The notes under the pieces were generated by a model. It saw nothing but the letters and a program-made list of their open reading frames with translations, was not told the origin of the DNA and searched no databases. From the NCBI RefSeq assembly GCF_009707705.1, contig NZ_WLYX01000001.1:248001-312000 (forward strand): DNA of 64,000 bases, given 5' to 3'. The stretch is from Paludibacterium denitrificans (GTDB lineage: Bacteria > Pseudomonadota > Gammaproteobacteria > Burkholderiales > Chromobacteriaceae). Both the position numbers and the translations under genes were made by a program. Every line of letters begins with the position of its first letter. Position 1 is the first letter of the stretch. Positions 42,221-54,151 of the stretch are shown here, piece by piece.

Positions 42221-43887
42221 TCACGACGCAGGCTTGGGGCTTGGTGCCTGACGGCGGAACACACCAAACAATTCGTTTTTCTCCCGCGGCCGCGCCCCTT
42301 GCCACACCATCACCCAGCCCGGTTCGGCCAACCCGTCCTCACGCGAACGGACAATCAACCGATAGTCACACGGGCTGTTTTGCCCCCGCTCGAACGTCGT
42401 CAGCTCCATGTGGCCGTAGTAACTCCAGCTGATCAAGGCCATCCTGTTATCGCGCTCGGTCGCCAGACAGCGCATGCCAGCCTACCGGCCGCCAGCATGC
42501 TTTCCACTACCGGACGATAGCTCTTGGCTGCATCCAGCCAAGGGAGCCACAAGGTCAAGCCCAAACCCCAGAACAGCGTGACCCCGGCGGCCCAGTTGGT
42601 GATTGCCTGCTTCCCCGCAAATGCTTGCGCGTAACGGCCCACAGCCACACCAGAGTCGCTACCAGCGCACACAAGGCCGCCAGCACCGAAACATGCGGCA
42701 CGTAATATGGGCTGAAATAACGCGCCCGGCCAGCCAGCTGTGCTTAAGCCAGCCAAAGTTCATCGCCGCCCAGCCAGCCCAGATCAGCAGGCCAAAAAAG
42801 CCAAACGTCATCAGCCCGAACCAGTTGAGAAACGCCGCCGCGCCACGCCGTAACTGGTCCAGCTCCACCGCCGCCAGCACCGACAGCGGCAACAGCAGCG
42901 GCATGGCGTATTCCGGCGACTGCCGGTCAGAAAAGGTCAACAAGATCAGAATCACCGCAAAGAACATCAGCGGCAGCTGCAACACCGGCTGGTCATAGCG
43001 GCGGTTGCGGTACAAGGTCCAGCTTACCAACGGCCAGGCTGGCCGGGCGTACCACAGCGAGGTAACGGAGTAATAACCAAAATCGTGGAACATCGTCACA
43101 TGGCCAAAGCCATTGAGCGGCCCCAGCGCATGCTCCGACCACCACAGCTGAAACGCCGCCGGATATTTGTCGGCCAACTCCAGCGGCCAGATCAGCGCCA
43201 CCGGCACCGCCAGCAACAATGCCAGCAGCACGGTAATCAGATAATGCTTGCCCCGCCAGTGCGCTAAACGCTGGCAACAGCAACACCACCGCCCATAGCA
43301 AGGTCAGCTCCAGCAGACTGGAACTGAGAAAAATCACCACCGATGCCGCGCCAAGAATCGCCCCGGCCAAACCAGGAAAACGCAAGGTCAGCGACAACGC
43401 ATAAAACGCCGCGGCAAAACCGGCAAAGCAGGCCACTACCGGGGTTAATTGGTGGCCGGTGGTAATCAGGCCGATGCAACCTATCATCAGCATCACCACG
43501 CTACGACCATAGCGGCGGCCGATCAGATCTCGCCCGGTCATGCCCGCCAGCGTCAGTGTCAGCGCCATGAACAAGGGCGTTGCCAGCCGGGCGGCATCAT
43601 GCGCCTAAAGCAACAACCACGGGCTGAACACCTTGACCAGCGCCGCCGCCACCCAGTAATACAGCGGCGGCCACTCCAGATAGGGCGCACCGTGGATGGC
43701 TTAAAGGCAGCCAGTTGCCGCTACGCACCATGCCATCCACCACCGCCATCACATACGGCTCATCGGGTTTCCATGGGTCGTGACCGATAATGCCGGGCCA
43801 GAGCCAGACAAAACACAGCAACAGCAGCAACCACGGTTTTTCCGTGGGCTTGGGAAGGGCGTCGACATGAGGCGAATAAGTCAGCAT
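42221..43887 (-). CDS. ArnT/PMT-family membrane glycosyltransferase (many breaks)
   Basis: About 555 residues after repair from ATG 43887. It opens with a membrane helix and PGIIGHDPWKPDEPYVMAV, the acidic first loop of ArnT-like enzymes, then NWLPAIHGAPYLEWPPLYYW, several more helices and a soluble C-terminal part. It probably transfers a sugar from an undecaprenyl carrier to lipid A or another acceptor on the periplasmic side. Breaks at expected GCCGGC sites: 43699-43708, about 43606, about 43262 and 42742-42749; further shifts near 42610 and 42480. Confidence 0.8.
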
Positions 43888-43951
43888 CAATACGGTTTCT
43901 GGCGGTAACGAAGGTGGCTAAGTGTAATGCAGCAAGGCCGTGGCAGGCATG

Positions 43952-43981
43952 AAAAAAGGCAGCCGTGGCTGCCTTTTTTTG
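43952..43981. terminator. Bidirectional terminator downstream of rpmE
   Basis: AAAAAAGGCAGCC and GGCTGCCTTTTTTT, a stem with A and T tracts on the two sides, 19 bases past the rpmE stop on the minus strand. Confidence 0.88.
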
Positions 43982-43999
43982 CAAACTTTCTTGAGCGGA

Positions 44000-44216
44000 T
44001 TAGCGCTTGAAGAAGCTGCCGAACTTCTGGTTGAAGCGGTCCACACGGTAAGCTGGTATCAACAATCTTCTGTTTACCGGTGTAGAACGGGTGGCACTTG
44101 GAGCACACTTCCACGTGGAAGGTTTCTTTACCCAGAGTGGACTTGGTGACGAATTCGTTACCGCAAGAGCAGTTGATTTTAACTTCGGTGTAAGCCGGAT
44201 GAATGTCAGCGCGCAT
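44000..44216 (-). CDS. rpmE: 50S ribosomal protein L31, zinc-binding form (frame interrupted)
   Basis: 71 residues after repair, starting [20 protein letters not shown]. The zinc ligands C-x-C and C-x2-C ([15 protein letters not shown]) identify the zinc-containing form. The break at 44048-44054 is an AGCTTAC reading of GCCGGC on the coding strand; repaired it gives [18 protein letters not shown], the normal L31 end. A truncated L31 could hardly be fixed as such, so this supports the miscall reading. Confidence 0.93.
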
Positions 44217-44334
44217 GATATTTCCTTTCAAATCGGGTACAGGGGTTTTGCCTGTACTGCTGGCGAAAACACAAGATTATCCGCCCTTTACCCGGGCTTG
44301 ACAAGCGCAACGCCGCAGCGCTGCGCCCGGTGGC

Positions 44335-45712
<1,378 letters not shown>

Positions 45713-45780
45713 GGCTCGTCAGGCACCTGTGGAGAAAGTCAGGCCGACATTGTAGCAAACCCGTCAAGCCGGTAGCAGGC

Positions 45781-46601
45781 TTACTTTGCAGGCAGGCCGG
45801 TGGCGCCGACATCGCCAGCGCCTGATAACCGGCTTCCTCGGCGCTGCCATCCTTGAGTGCCACCCCGGTTTGACCACCAGCCAGCACCCGTGCAATCAGC
45901 CAGTGCAATTTATACGCGGCCTGAGCATGGCCCAAGCCTTGCGGGCGCACGTTGGAAATGCAGTTGCGGGCCGAATCCAACAAACCGACGCGCGGTGCAG
46001 ACGTCAGATAAACGCCAAGGCTATCCGGGGAACTGAGTCCCGGCCGTTCACCGATCAGCACCACCACCAGTCGAGCATGCAGGCATTCACCAATTTCATC
46101 TCCCAGTGCGACACGCGCCTGTTCGGCCAACACGACCGGGCCGATACTGAGGCCATCACGCTGCAAATAGGGCTGTACTGCCACTAAGAGCGGAACGACT
46201 TGCCGCTCGACAGCAAGCGACGACAATCCGTCACCCACCACAAACAAGACATCGGCCCCCAATCCGTCGCTGGATTGCAGCTGCTGCCGACAAGCAGGGA
46301 GAAGCTGCCGCCCCAGATCCGGCCGTTGCAGATAGGTGGCGCGATCAGCGGCGGCGCTGTGAACTTTGAGGATGGACAAGCCATGGCCATGCAACTGCTG
46401 AGCCAATCCGGCCCAATCCAGCGTGCTATGGACGGCATCTCGCGCCTGGGCGTGAGCCAAGGCAAAGCTCAGGGTTTCCGCCGTTGGCAAGCTACTGCCG
46501 CATCGGCCCAGCGCAATACGAGCCGCCGTCAGCGCCGACAACGATTGCCGGGAGTCTTCAATCACTGTTGCCGATGGCGGCAAAACATCCATGCGGTTCA
46601 T
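45781..46601 (-). CDS. eutC: Ethanolamine ammonia-lyase small subunit (stop shifted)
   Basis: About 273 residues. It contains RIALGRCGSSLPTAETL, ADVLFVVGDGLSSLAVERQV and LIGERPGLSSPDSLGVYLT, the cobalamin-binding EutC signature. As read, the frame runs on past its proper end into cysS; restoring CCTGG at 45797-45800 (read CCGG) gives the ending APPGLPAK and a stop at 45781-45783. It overlaps eutB by ATGA. With EutB it forms the adenosylcobalamin-dependent lyase that yields acetaldehyde and ammonia. Confidence 0.9.
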
Positions 46602-47982
46602 GCCACCTCCTGTGCCAATTGCAGCAATGGCTGCTGCGGTCCTTGCGGCAGCAGTTGCCCAGCCAGGGCTATCTGCATGCGCTCCAGCCAGTCATCGAAT
46701 TCCGGTGCCCGCTTGAGTCCAAGCACTTCACGCACGTAAAGCGCATCGTGAAACGAAGTGCTCTGATAGTTGAGCATGATGTCATCGGCGCCCGGCACGC
46801 CAATAATAAAATGCACTCCCGCCGTGCCAAGCAACGTCAGCAGGGTATCCATATCGTCCTGATCGGCTTCGGCATGGTTGGTGTAACAGATATCGCAGCC
46901 CATGGGCAGGCCGAGTAATTTGCCGCAAAAGTGGTCTTCCAACCCGGCCCGGATGATCTGTTTGCCGTCATACAGATATTCCGGCCCGATAAACCCAACC
47001 ACGGTATTCACCAGCAAGGGCTGGAAATGTCGGGCAACAGCATAGGCGCGTGCTTCGCACGTTTGCTGATCCACCCCGCCATGCGCATTGGCGGACAACG
47101 CACTACCCTGCCCGGTTTCGAAATACATGACGTTGTGGCCTACCGTCCCCCGCTGCAAGGCGCGCGCGGCCTGCCGGGCTTCATCAAGCATGGCGAGGTT
47201 GATGCCAAAACCACGATTGGCCTGCTCGGTACCGGCAATGGACTGGAACACCAGATCCACCGGGGCGCCTTGCCGGATCAGTTCAAGCGTGGTGGTGACA
47301 TGGGTCAACACGCAACTTTGCGTCGGTATGGCATAACGCTCCCGCACATCATCCAGCCGCCGCAGCAACTCGCCAATGGCGCTGGGGCTATCCGTCGCCG
47401 GATTGATACCAATGACCGCGTCCCCGGCACCATACAGCAAGCCATCCAGCACCGCCGCGGCAATGCCGCGCGGGTCATCGGTGGGATGATTGGGTTGCAA
47501 GCGCACAGCCAGATGCCCGGGCAAACCCAGCGTGTTACGAAACCGGGTAATCACCCGACACTTGCGTGCGACCAGAATCAGATCCTGATTACGCATCAAC
47601 TTGGACACCGCCGCCGCCATCTCCGGCGTGATACCGGCAGCGACTTCGGCCAACCTTTGGCTATCCGCTGCATCCGACAACAGCCAGTTGCGGAACTCCC
47701 CCACGGTCATTGAGGACAGTGGAGCAAAAGCCTGTTGATCATGCGTATCAATGATCAGGCGCGTGACTTCATCCTGTTCGTACGGAATGACCACCTCGCT
47801 GAGGAAACGGACAAGCGGCACCTCAGCCAGAGCCAGCCCCGGCCGCCACCCGCTCCTCGGCCGACTGCGCGGCAAGGGCTTACCAGCCTGTCGCCAGAAC
47901 GGTCAGGCGTTGCCCGGGCGAGCAAGGTTTTCAAGTCGGGGAACACATATCGACGAACCCCTAATGCTGTCGCATAAGCCAT
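46598..47982 (-). CDS. eutB: Ethanolamine ammonia-lyase large subunit (frame interrupted)
   Basis: About 461 residues after repair, starting MAYATALGVRRYVFPDLKTL. The barrel contains NTLGLPGHLAVRLQPNHPTD, GDAVIGINPATDSPSAIGEL, FQSIAGTEQANRGFGIN, QGSALSANAHGGVDQQT and DHFCGKLLGLPMGCDICYTN split into blocks. The break at 47878-47883 corresponds to GTAAGC for GCCGGC on the coding strand (restoring DRLAGLAAQSAEER), with a second shift about 40 bases further on. No microcompartment shell genes accompany it, so acetaldehyde is presumably handled freely. Confidence 0.92.
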
Positions 47983-48018
47983 GTGTATTCAGCGGGGACA
48001 AGCCCCGCCCCTCCGACT

Positions 48019-49429
48019 TCAGTCCGCGGTAACCACCGGGGCCTCTGCACGCTGGCCGTGCAACAGGGCATCGTGCGGTGCTGCTGCACGATGACGGGCG
48101 GTGGCAAAGAAGTAAGCGAAACCCATCAGCATGAAACCGGCAAAGATCAGTGCCAGCAGTTGGTTGTAATACACCATGGCGACCAGACACACGCTTGCAC
48201 ACCCCAGCGCAATCGCTTAACACCAGCGGGAAACCCGGCGCCCGGTAACTGCGTTCCAGCGTTGGCTCGGTTTTACGCAAGCGGAACAGCGACAGCATGG
48301 AAATGATGTACATGACGATGGCACCGAATACCGACAGCGTGACGATATTGGCAGTAAGCGGCTGCCCGGCGATCTTGATCAGGTTGTCACTGAAAATGGC
48401 AGCGATACCGATGATGCCACCGGCCAGAATGGCGCGGTGCGGAGTCTGGAAGCGCGGATGCACGGCCGACAGCCAGCGGGGCAAGAACCCGGCGCGGGCC
48501 AAGGCAAAGATCTGGCGCGAATACCCCATGATGATGCCGTGGAAGCTGGCCACCAGACCAAACAGCCCCAGCCATACCAGCATGTGCAGCCAGCCGCTGC
48601 TACCGCCCACAATCAGCTTCATGGCTTGCGGCAACGGGTCGTTGATATTGGCCAGTTTGCGCCAGTCACCCACCCCGGCTAAAAACACCATCACCCCCAT
48701 GGCCAGCACCACCAGCGTCAGAATACCGGCAATATACGCCCGCGGAATGGTTCGCTTCGGGTCTTTGGCTTCTTCTGCCGCCATGGCCGCGCCTTCAATG
48801 GCCGGAAAAACCAGATGGCAAACGGGATGGCGGCAAACATGCTTAAGCAAAGGCGGTCAGACTGAAGTCATCGTGCCCGCTCCAGCCGCCCTTGAGAAAA
48901 TGCCCCCAGCCGAATCCGGGCGCCACCACCCCCATGAACACCAGCAGTTCGAAAATGGCCAGTACCGTCACCACCAATTCAAACGTCGCGGCAATGCTAA
49001 CGCCGAGGATATTCAGGGTCATGAATACCAGATAAGCGCCGGTAGCAATCCATTTCGGATCGAGCGACGGAAACTGCACGTTAAGATAGGCACCAATAGC
49101 CAAGGCAATGGTTAAGCGGGGCAAAAACAAATTCGCACAGTGTGGCAAACCCGGCGATAAACCCGCCAACAGGACCAAAGGCACGGCGCGCATAGGCAAA
49201 CGGGCCACCGGCATGAGGAATGGATGTCGTGAGCTCGGTAAAACTGAAAATAAACGCGGTATACATCACCGCTACAAACAGCGACGTCAGCAAAAAGCCA
49301 AGCGTACCGGCCTGCGCCCAGCCATAACTCCAGCCAAAGTATTCACCTGAGATCACCAGTCCGACGGCAATCCCCCAAAGCTGCCAAGTCCCCAGACGCC
49401 CTGGCTAGACCGTGTTCAATAGCACTCAT
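48019..49429 (-). CDS. eat: Ethanolamine permease, APC superfamily (frame interrupted)
   Basis: About 470 residues after repair, starting MSAIEHGLARRLGTWQLWG. It has the APC-family unwound helix GLVISGEYFGWSYGWAQAG, TTSIPHAGGPFAYARRAFG, then WFFLAIEGAAMAAEEAKDPK. Breaks: 49399 CCAGGG for CCAGG; 49111-49117, 48841-48848 and 48215-48221 for GCCGGC; 48809 CCGG for CCTGG. The gene is upstream of eutB on the same strand, so permease and lyase are probably one operon for ethanolamine use as a nitrogen source. Confidence 0.9.
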
Positions 49430-49874
49430 GGGCCATACTCCCGATAGAAGTCAACGCTTTGCCGTACCGGACGCTCCGGCACGCATCTGTTGCCATGCTA
49501 GAAGCACGCCCTGCGCCAGCGTTATCACAAATCGGAAAAACAGCCCCCATCAAACAACGGCAAAACAAGCGCCGACCGGCATCAGAAAACCGCCGGACAG
49601 CCTTTCTGCCCCACGCTACCGCCCATTCGCCCCAAGTTGGACCCGGCCACCGGCCGATACGCACCAATCACATGCCTGCGCCGGGCCACCTAAACGCATC
49701 GGCACATTCGACCAACCCTCACACAGGGCTTGGGCCATGGGCCTCACGCACTTTTGCCGATTTTCGATATCCCACAGGAACTTTTCTTGCTTGCTTACCC
49801 AGCAATCTGCCACCGGCTGGTGGCTCATCATGAAAGATTAACCACCCACACGACTGGCCCATAAGGAATTTGCC
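49430..49874. promoter_or_regulatory. Divergent control region between the ethanolamine permease and eutR
   Basis: 445 bases without a supported gene; several short ORFs exist on both strands but none looks real. It must hold both promoters and the regulator binding sites. I found no convincing sigma-54 element at the correct spacing. Confidence 0.4.
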
Positions 49875-50875
49875 ATGCCACCATCCTCGCCAGGGCGCAC
49901 TGCGAACTGCCGGACTGAGCATTACCACCCGCGTGGCGGCCGATGCTGCGGACCAGGGCGGCTTACATCAGCGACTGGCAGCAGGAATATGCGCAAATCT
50001 CGACCGGAAATTTTCATGGGCGCATTGACGAACTGAGAAGCGGGACATTTCAGGTTTTCCGCGAATACTCGCATCAGGAAACCTATCAAACCTGCCAGCC
50101 ATGGCAACATTCTGTCTGGTTTGGCATCCCGGCTCCCGGCTCCGGCGAGCGGCTACGCTTCAATGGCTGCGCGGTGGAACAAGCCAGCATTCTGGTCTCA
50201 CCGGGTAACACGGATTTCACTTTGCGCACGCCGCTGGGATTTTGCATTTATGGCGTAGTCTTGAATGTGGACGATCTGGCCACCCGCTGCGAAGGTTTGC
50301 TCAACACCCCGCTGCCTACCCTCTGGTTACAAGCCGATGCCATCACGCTGGATGCCGGATCACACCAGCGTATCTGCCACGCCATTGAACAATTGCTGGC
50401 TTTTACCCGTCAGCATCCCGATACCCGGTGCCACAGACAGCATCTGGAAGCGCTGGCCGACGCGTTGCTGCTGGGGTTATATCAGGGGCAGACCCGCGAA
50501 GCGGCTGCATGGCCGACGCGGCACATCCAGCAAATTGAACAAATCCGGCAATGGGCACAAACGCCGGGGGATAACGAGCTGGACGTGGAAAGCCTGTGCC
50601 GGGCGCTGCACGTCACCCGCCGCACCCTGCAAAACCATTTTCAGGCCATCACCGGCATGAGCCCGGCCAACTTCGTCCGGGTACTGCGTCTGAATGCGGT
50701 ACGCCAAGCCCTGCGCGACGAGCAACGGCTGCAACAAACCATTCAGCAACTGGCCGCAGAATGGGGCTTCTTCAACCTCAGCCATTTTTGCTATGACTAC
50801 AAACGGTTGTTTGGCGAAACACCCAGCCAGACACGGCATCTTGATTTACCGACCCATCCGGCACGCCGGGCCTGA
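49875..50875 (+). CDS. eutR: AraC-family activator, EutR-like (N-terminal frame interrupted)
   Basis: About 333 residues after repair. The C-terminal AraC/XylS double HTH is clear (LDVESLCRALHVTRRTLQNHF and QLAAEWGFFNLSHFCYDYKRLFG in parts), and the N-terminal effector domain matches EutR-type regulators (GTFQVFREYSHQETYQTCQPW). ATG 49943 would give a 310-residue protein, but two CCAGGG readings (about 49890 and 49952) for CCAGG restore an upstream start at 49875 preceded by AAGGAA. Its position, divergent from the permease, supports control of the eut genes. Confidence 0.85.
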
Positions 50876-50884
50876 CCGGGCCGA

Positions 50885-52100
50885 TTACAGCGTCTCCCAG
50901 CGCACTGGCCGGTAATCCGGCAGCCCATCGGCACACACAGGTAAAGGCAGGTCTCCCTGCAACAGGGGCCGCAGGTAGGCAAGGAACGCTGGTGTAACCG
51001 TTAGCCGTTGTGGATCGAGAAATGATGGCGGCAAGGTATATTCCTTGTCGCCGATTTCGGCCAACCTGACCGGCGTCAGGCGCCAGTCGTTGTCACGGTC
51101 CGCACGCTGCATGGCCACCATCACGCCGTGTTCACCGCCCGGGGCCCATTCCACCGCACAAGCGCCAGCGGCATGAGCCCACTGCACATCCACCGCCGAA
51201 ACCCAATGCCGGGCGGCGCGTTGCAGGCAATCCACCTGCGCCACATGTGGCGTCAATCCGCGCTCACGCTTGATCAGCTGCGCGAGCCAAGTACCGGCGC
51301 CCCCCAGTTGCTCATGGCCATAGATGTCATCGTGGCGCAGCTCCGTCACTGGCTTGCCATCCAGACCGCGCAAACCCTCGGCCACGGCAATGGCACAATG
51401 CCCCAGTCGCGTCAGGCAAGCATCCAGTTGCGCCAGAAAGTGCCGTGGGTCAAACGGCACTTCCGGCACCAGCACCAGATGTGGCGCATCGTCTGCGGAT
51501 TGCCGGGCCGCCGCACAGGACGCCGCCAACCAGCCGGTATGCCGCCCCATGGTTTCCATGATGAATACCCGGCCCTGCCCCAGGCTGGCCATATCCAGCC
51601 CGACCTCGCGCATGGAAGTTGCCAGATATTTGGCCGTCGAAGGGAAACCGGGGCTGAAATCGGTGCCAAGCAAGTCGTTGTCGATGGTTTTGGGAATCCC
51701 GATGACCGACAGCGGATAACCGGTGTGGCGTTCGAATTCGGCCAACCTCGCCGCACTGCCCATGCTGCCATTCCCGCCATTGAGCAACAGATGGTGAATG
51801 CCGTGTCGTTCCAGAATGTCACGCAAGGCCCACCATGCCATGAGCTCCTGCTCAAACACCGGCTATCATGTGGCGGCTGACGCCAAAACTCGCCCCCGGC
51901 AATTGCGACAAGCGGGCAACCTCACTGTCACTGGCTCGGCTGGTATCCACCAGACGGTCGGCGAGCAACCCCGCCAGCCCATCACGCGCGGCCCAAAGTG
52001 GCACGCCCAGCCGACGGGCCGTTTCGATCACCCCGCGGGCCGAGGCGTTGAGCACGGCGGTGGGGCCTCCGGATTGCAGATAGAGAATAGGAGCCGTCAT
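50885..52100 (-). CDS. pfkA: 6-phosphofructokinase, PfkA superfamily (frame interrupted)
   Basis: About 405 residues after repair. Start LYLQSGGPTAVLNASARGVI, catalytic segment GIPKTIDNDLLGTDFSPGFP and METMGRHTGWLAAS. The phosphate-donor region reads LNGGNGSMGSA: the residue after Asn is Gly, as in ATP enzymes, while the Lys of PKTIDND is as in pyrophosphate-type enzymes, so donor preference is uncertain. The frame breaks near 51865. It lies convergent with eutR. Confidence 0.85.
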
Positions 52101-52144
52101 GGTTTTCAGTGGCTAAATACGTTTATGCAAGGAACACTCCACGC

Positions 52145-52173
52145 AAAAATGGCGAACTGTGCGTCCGCCATTT
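52145..52173 (-). terminator. Terminator downstream of glnS
   Basis: On the minus strand, AAATGGCG and CGCCATTTTT form a stem with a trailing T tract, about 60 bases past the glnS stop. Confidence 0.7.
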
Positions 52174-52234
52174 CATCGTAGCCCGGCTTAACGCCACCGC
52201 CCCGCCAGATCACACCACGGGGCGGCACACGGCG

Positions 52235-53918
52235 TTATTTTGCCCAGTTGTCGCGCAGGGTCACGGTGCGGTTGAACACCACCTTGCTACCCGACTGGTG
52301 ATCGTGACGATCGGTCACGAAATACCCCGGGCGTTCAAACTGGAAGCGGGTTTCCGGCTGGGCATCCCGTACCGCCGGTTCCACGTAGGCCGTCACTTGC
52401 TTGAGCGAGTTCGGGTTGAGGAACTGGCGGAAATCGACGTATTCGCCATCTTCGCCACGCACCGCATCCGGACGCGGTTCCGTGAACAGGCGGTCATACA
52501 GACGGACTTCGGCTTCGATCGCATGGTTGGCCGAAAGCCAGTGGATCACGCCCTTGACCTTGCGACCGACCGGATTCTGCCCCAGTGTGTCGTGGTCGAT
52601 CGAGCACTTCAGCTCCACTACCTTGCCGTCGGCATCCTTGATCATTTCCTCGCACTTGATCACGTAGGAATAACGCAGGCGGACTTCGCCACCCACGGTC
52701 AGGCGCTGCCACTTGGGCGGCGGCACCTCGGCAAAATCGTCACGTTCGATGTAGATTTCGCGCGACAGCGGCACCTCGCGTTCGCCCATTTCCGGGTGAT
52801 GCGGGTGGAACGGCGCCGCGCGGCTGCCGGAAACGCCTTCTTCGTAGTTGACCAGTGTCACCTTGATCGGGTCCAGCACGGCCATCACACGCGGCGATTC
52901 ATCTTCCAGCATCTCGCGCACAGCGCCTTCCAGCACGCTCATGTCGATGATGTTTTCACCCTTGGACACGCCAATACGCTGGGCAAACAGGCGAATACCG
53001 GCCGGGCTGAAACCACGGCGGCGCATACCGGCAATGGTCGGCATGCGCGGATCGTCCCAACCGGACACCAAGCCGTCGGTCACCAGTGCCTGCAGCTTGC
53101 GTTTGGAGGTCAGCGCGTACAGCAGTTCGAGGCGGGAAAACTCGTACTGCCGCGGGTGGCAGCCTACGTCCACGTTATCCAGCACCCAGTCGTACAGCGG
53201 GCGGTGGTCTTCAAATTCCGTGGTACAGAGGCTGTGGGTAATGCCTTCAATCGCATCGGAGATGCAGTGGGTGTAGTCGTACATCGGATAGATGCACCAT
53301 TTGTCCCCGGTACGATGGTGATGCGCGCGGCGGATACGGTAGATCACCGGATCGCGCAGGTTGACGTTGCCGGAAGCCATGTCGATCTTCAGGCGCAGCG
53401 TCTTGCTGCCGTCCGGAAACTCGCCGTTCTTCATGCGGGTGAACAGGTCGAGGTTTTCTTCCGGCGTGCGGTCGCGGAACGGGCTGTTCTTGCCCGGCGA
53501 GGTCAGGCTGCCGCGGTATTCGCGCATCTGCTCGGCGTTCAGTTCGCACACATAGGCTTTTAAGCCTTGATCAGCTCGACAGCGTAGGCATACAACTGGT
53601 CGAAATAGTCGGAAGCAAAACGGATCTCGCCATTCCACTGGAAACCCAGCCACTGCACGCTTTCCTTGATGGATTGCACAAACTCGTCGGATTCCTTCTC
53701 CGGGTTGGTGTCATCCATGCGCAGGTTGCATTTGCCGTTGTAGTCTTCGGCCGGCCAAAGTTCAGGCAGATGGATTTGGCGTGACCCACATGCAGATACC
53801 CGTTAGGTTCCGGCGGGAAACGGGTGGTAATGGAGGTGTGCTTGCCCGAGGCCAGATCCTCGTCGATGATGTTTCGAATGAAGTTGCTGACAACTGGCGC
53901 GTTATGTTCCGTGCTCAT
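52235..53918 (-). CDS. glnS: Glutaminyl-tRNA synthetase (frame interrupted)
   Basis: About 561 residues after repair, from ATG 53918. The signature [20 protein letters not shown] carries the HIGH-type motif, followed by [20 protein letters not shown] and the C-terminal anticodon-binding barrels. Two breaks: near 53752, CCGG for CCAGG (restoring [20 protein letters not shown]), and near 53560, TTTTAAGC for GCCGGC (restoring [13 protein letters not shown]). An uptake-like repeat is at 52524-52537. Essential enzyme. Confidence 0.93.
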
Positions 53919-54151
53919 TGTTTTGACAAGTGGCAATTAAGGTTAATCGTCGATTGTAGCGCATTTTGCGCCAGTGCTGACGCCGCCGGACAGATCAGAC
54001 TGCACACAGCGGGTAGCCGCCAAGCGCAGGGAAAAGGCTGGTAAAAAAAGCCATGAAATCAGGCAGGTTATTGAAAAAACAGCCATTTTGTGTGATCAGC
54101 CCCCTGTTTTCTGGCACAATGCGCGACTGCTGTTAGCCTGTTGACCGAATC

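Noticed and set aside
49480-49505. Sigma-54 promoter upstream of eutR (GGCACG and TTGC)
   Set aside because: The distance between the GG and GC elements is 14 rather than 12 bases, which sigma-54 does not tolerate.
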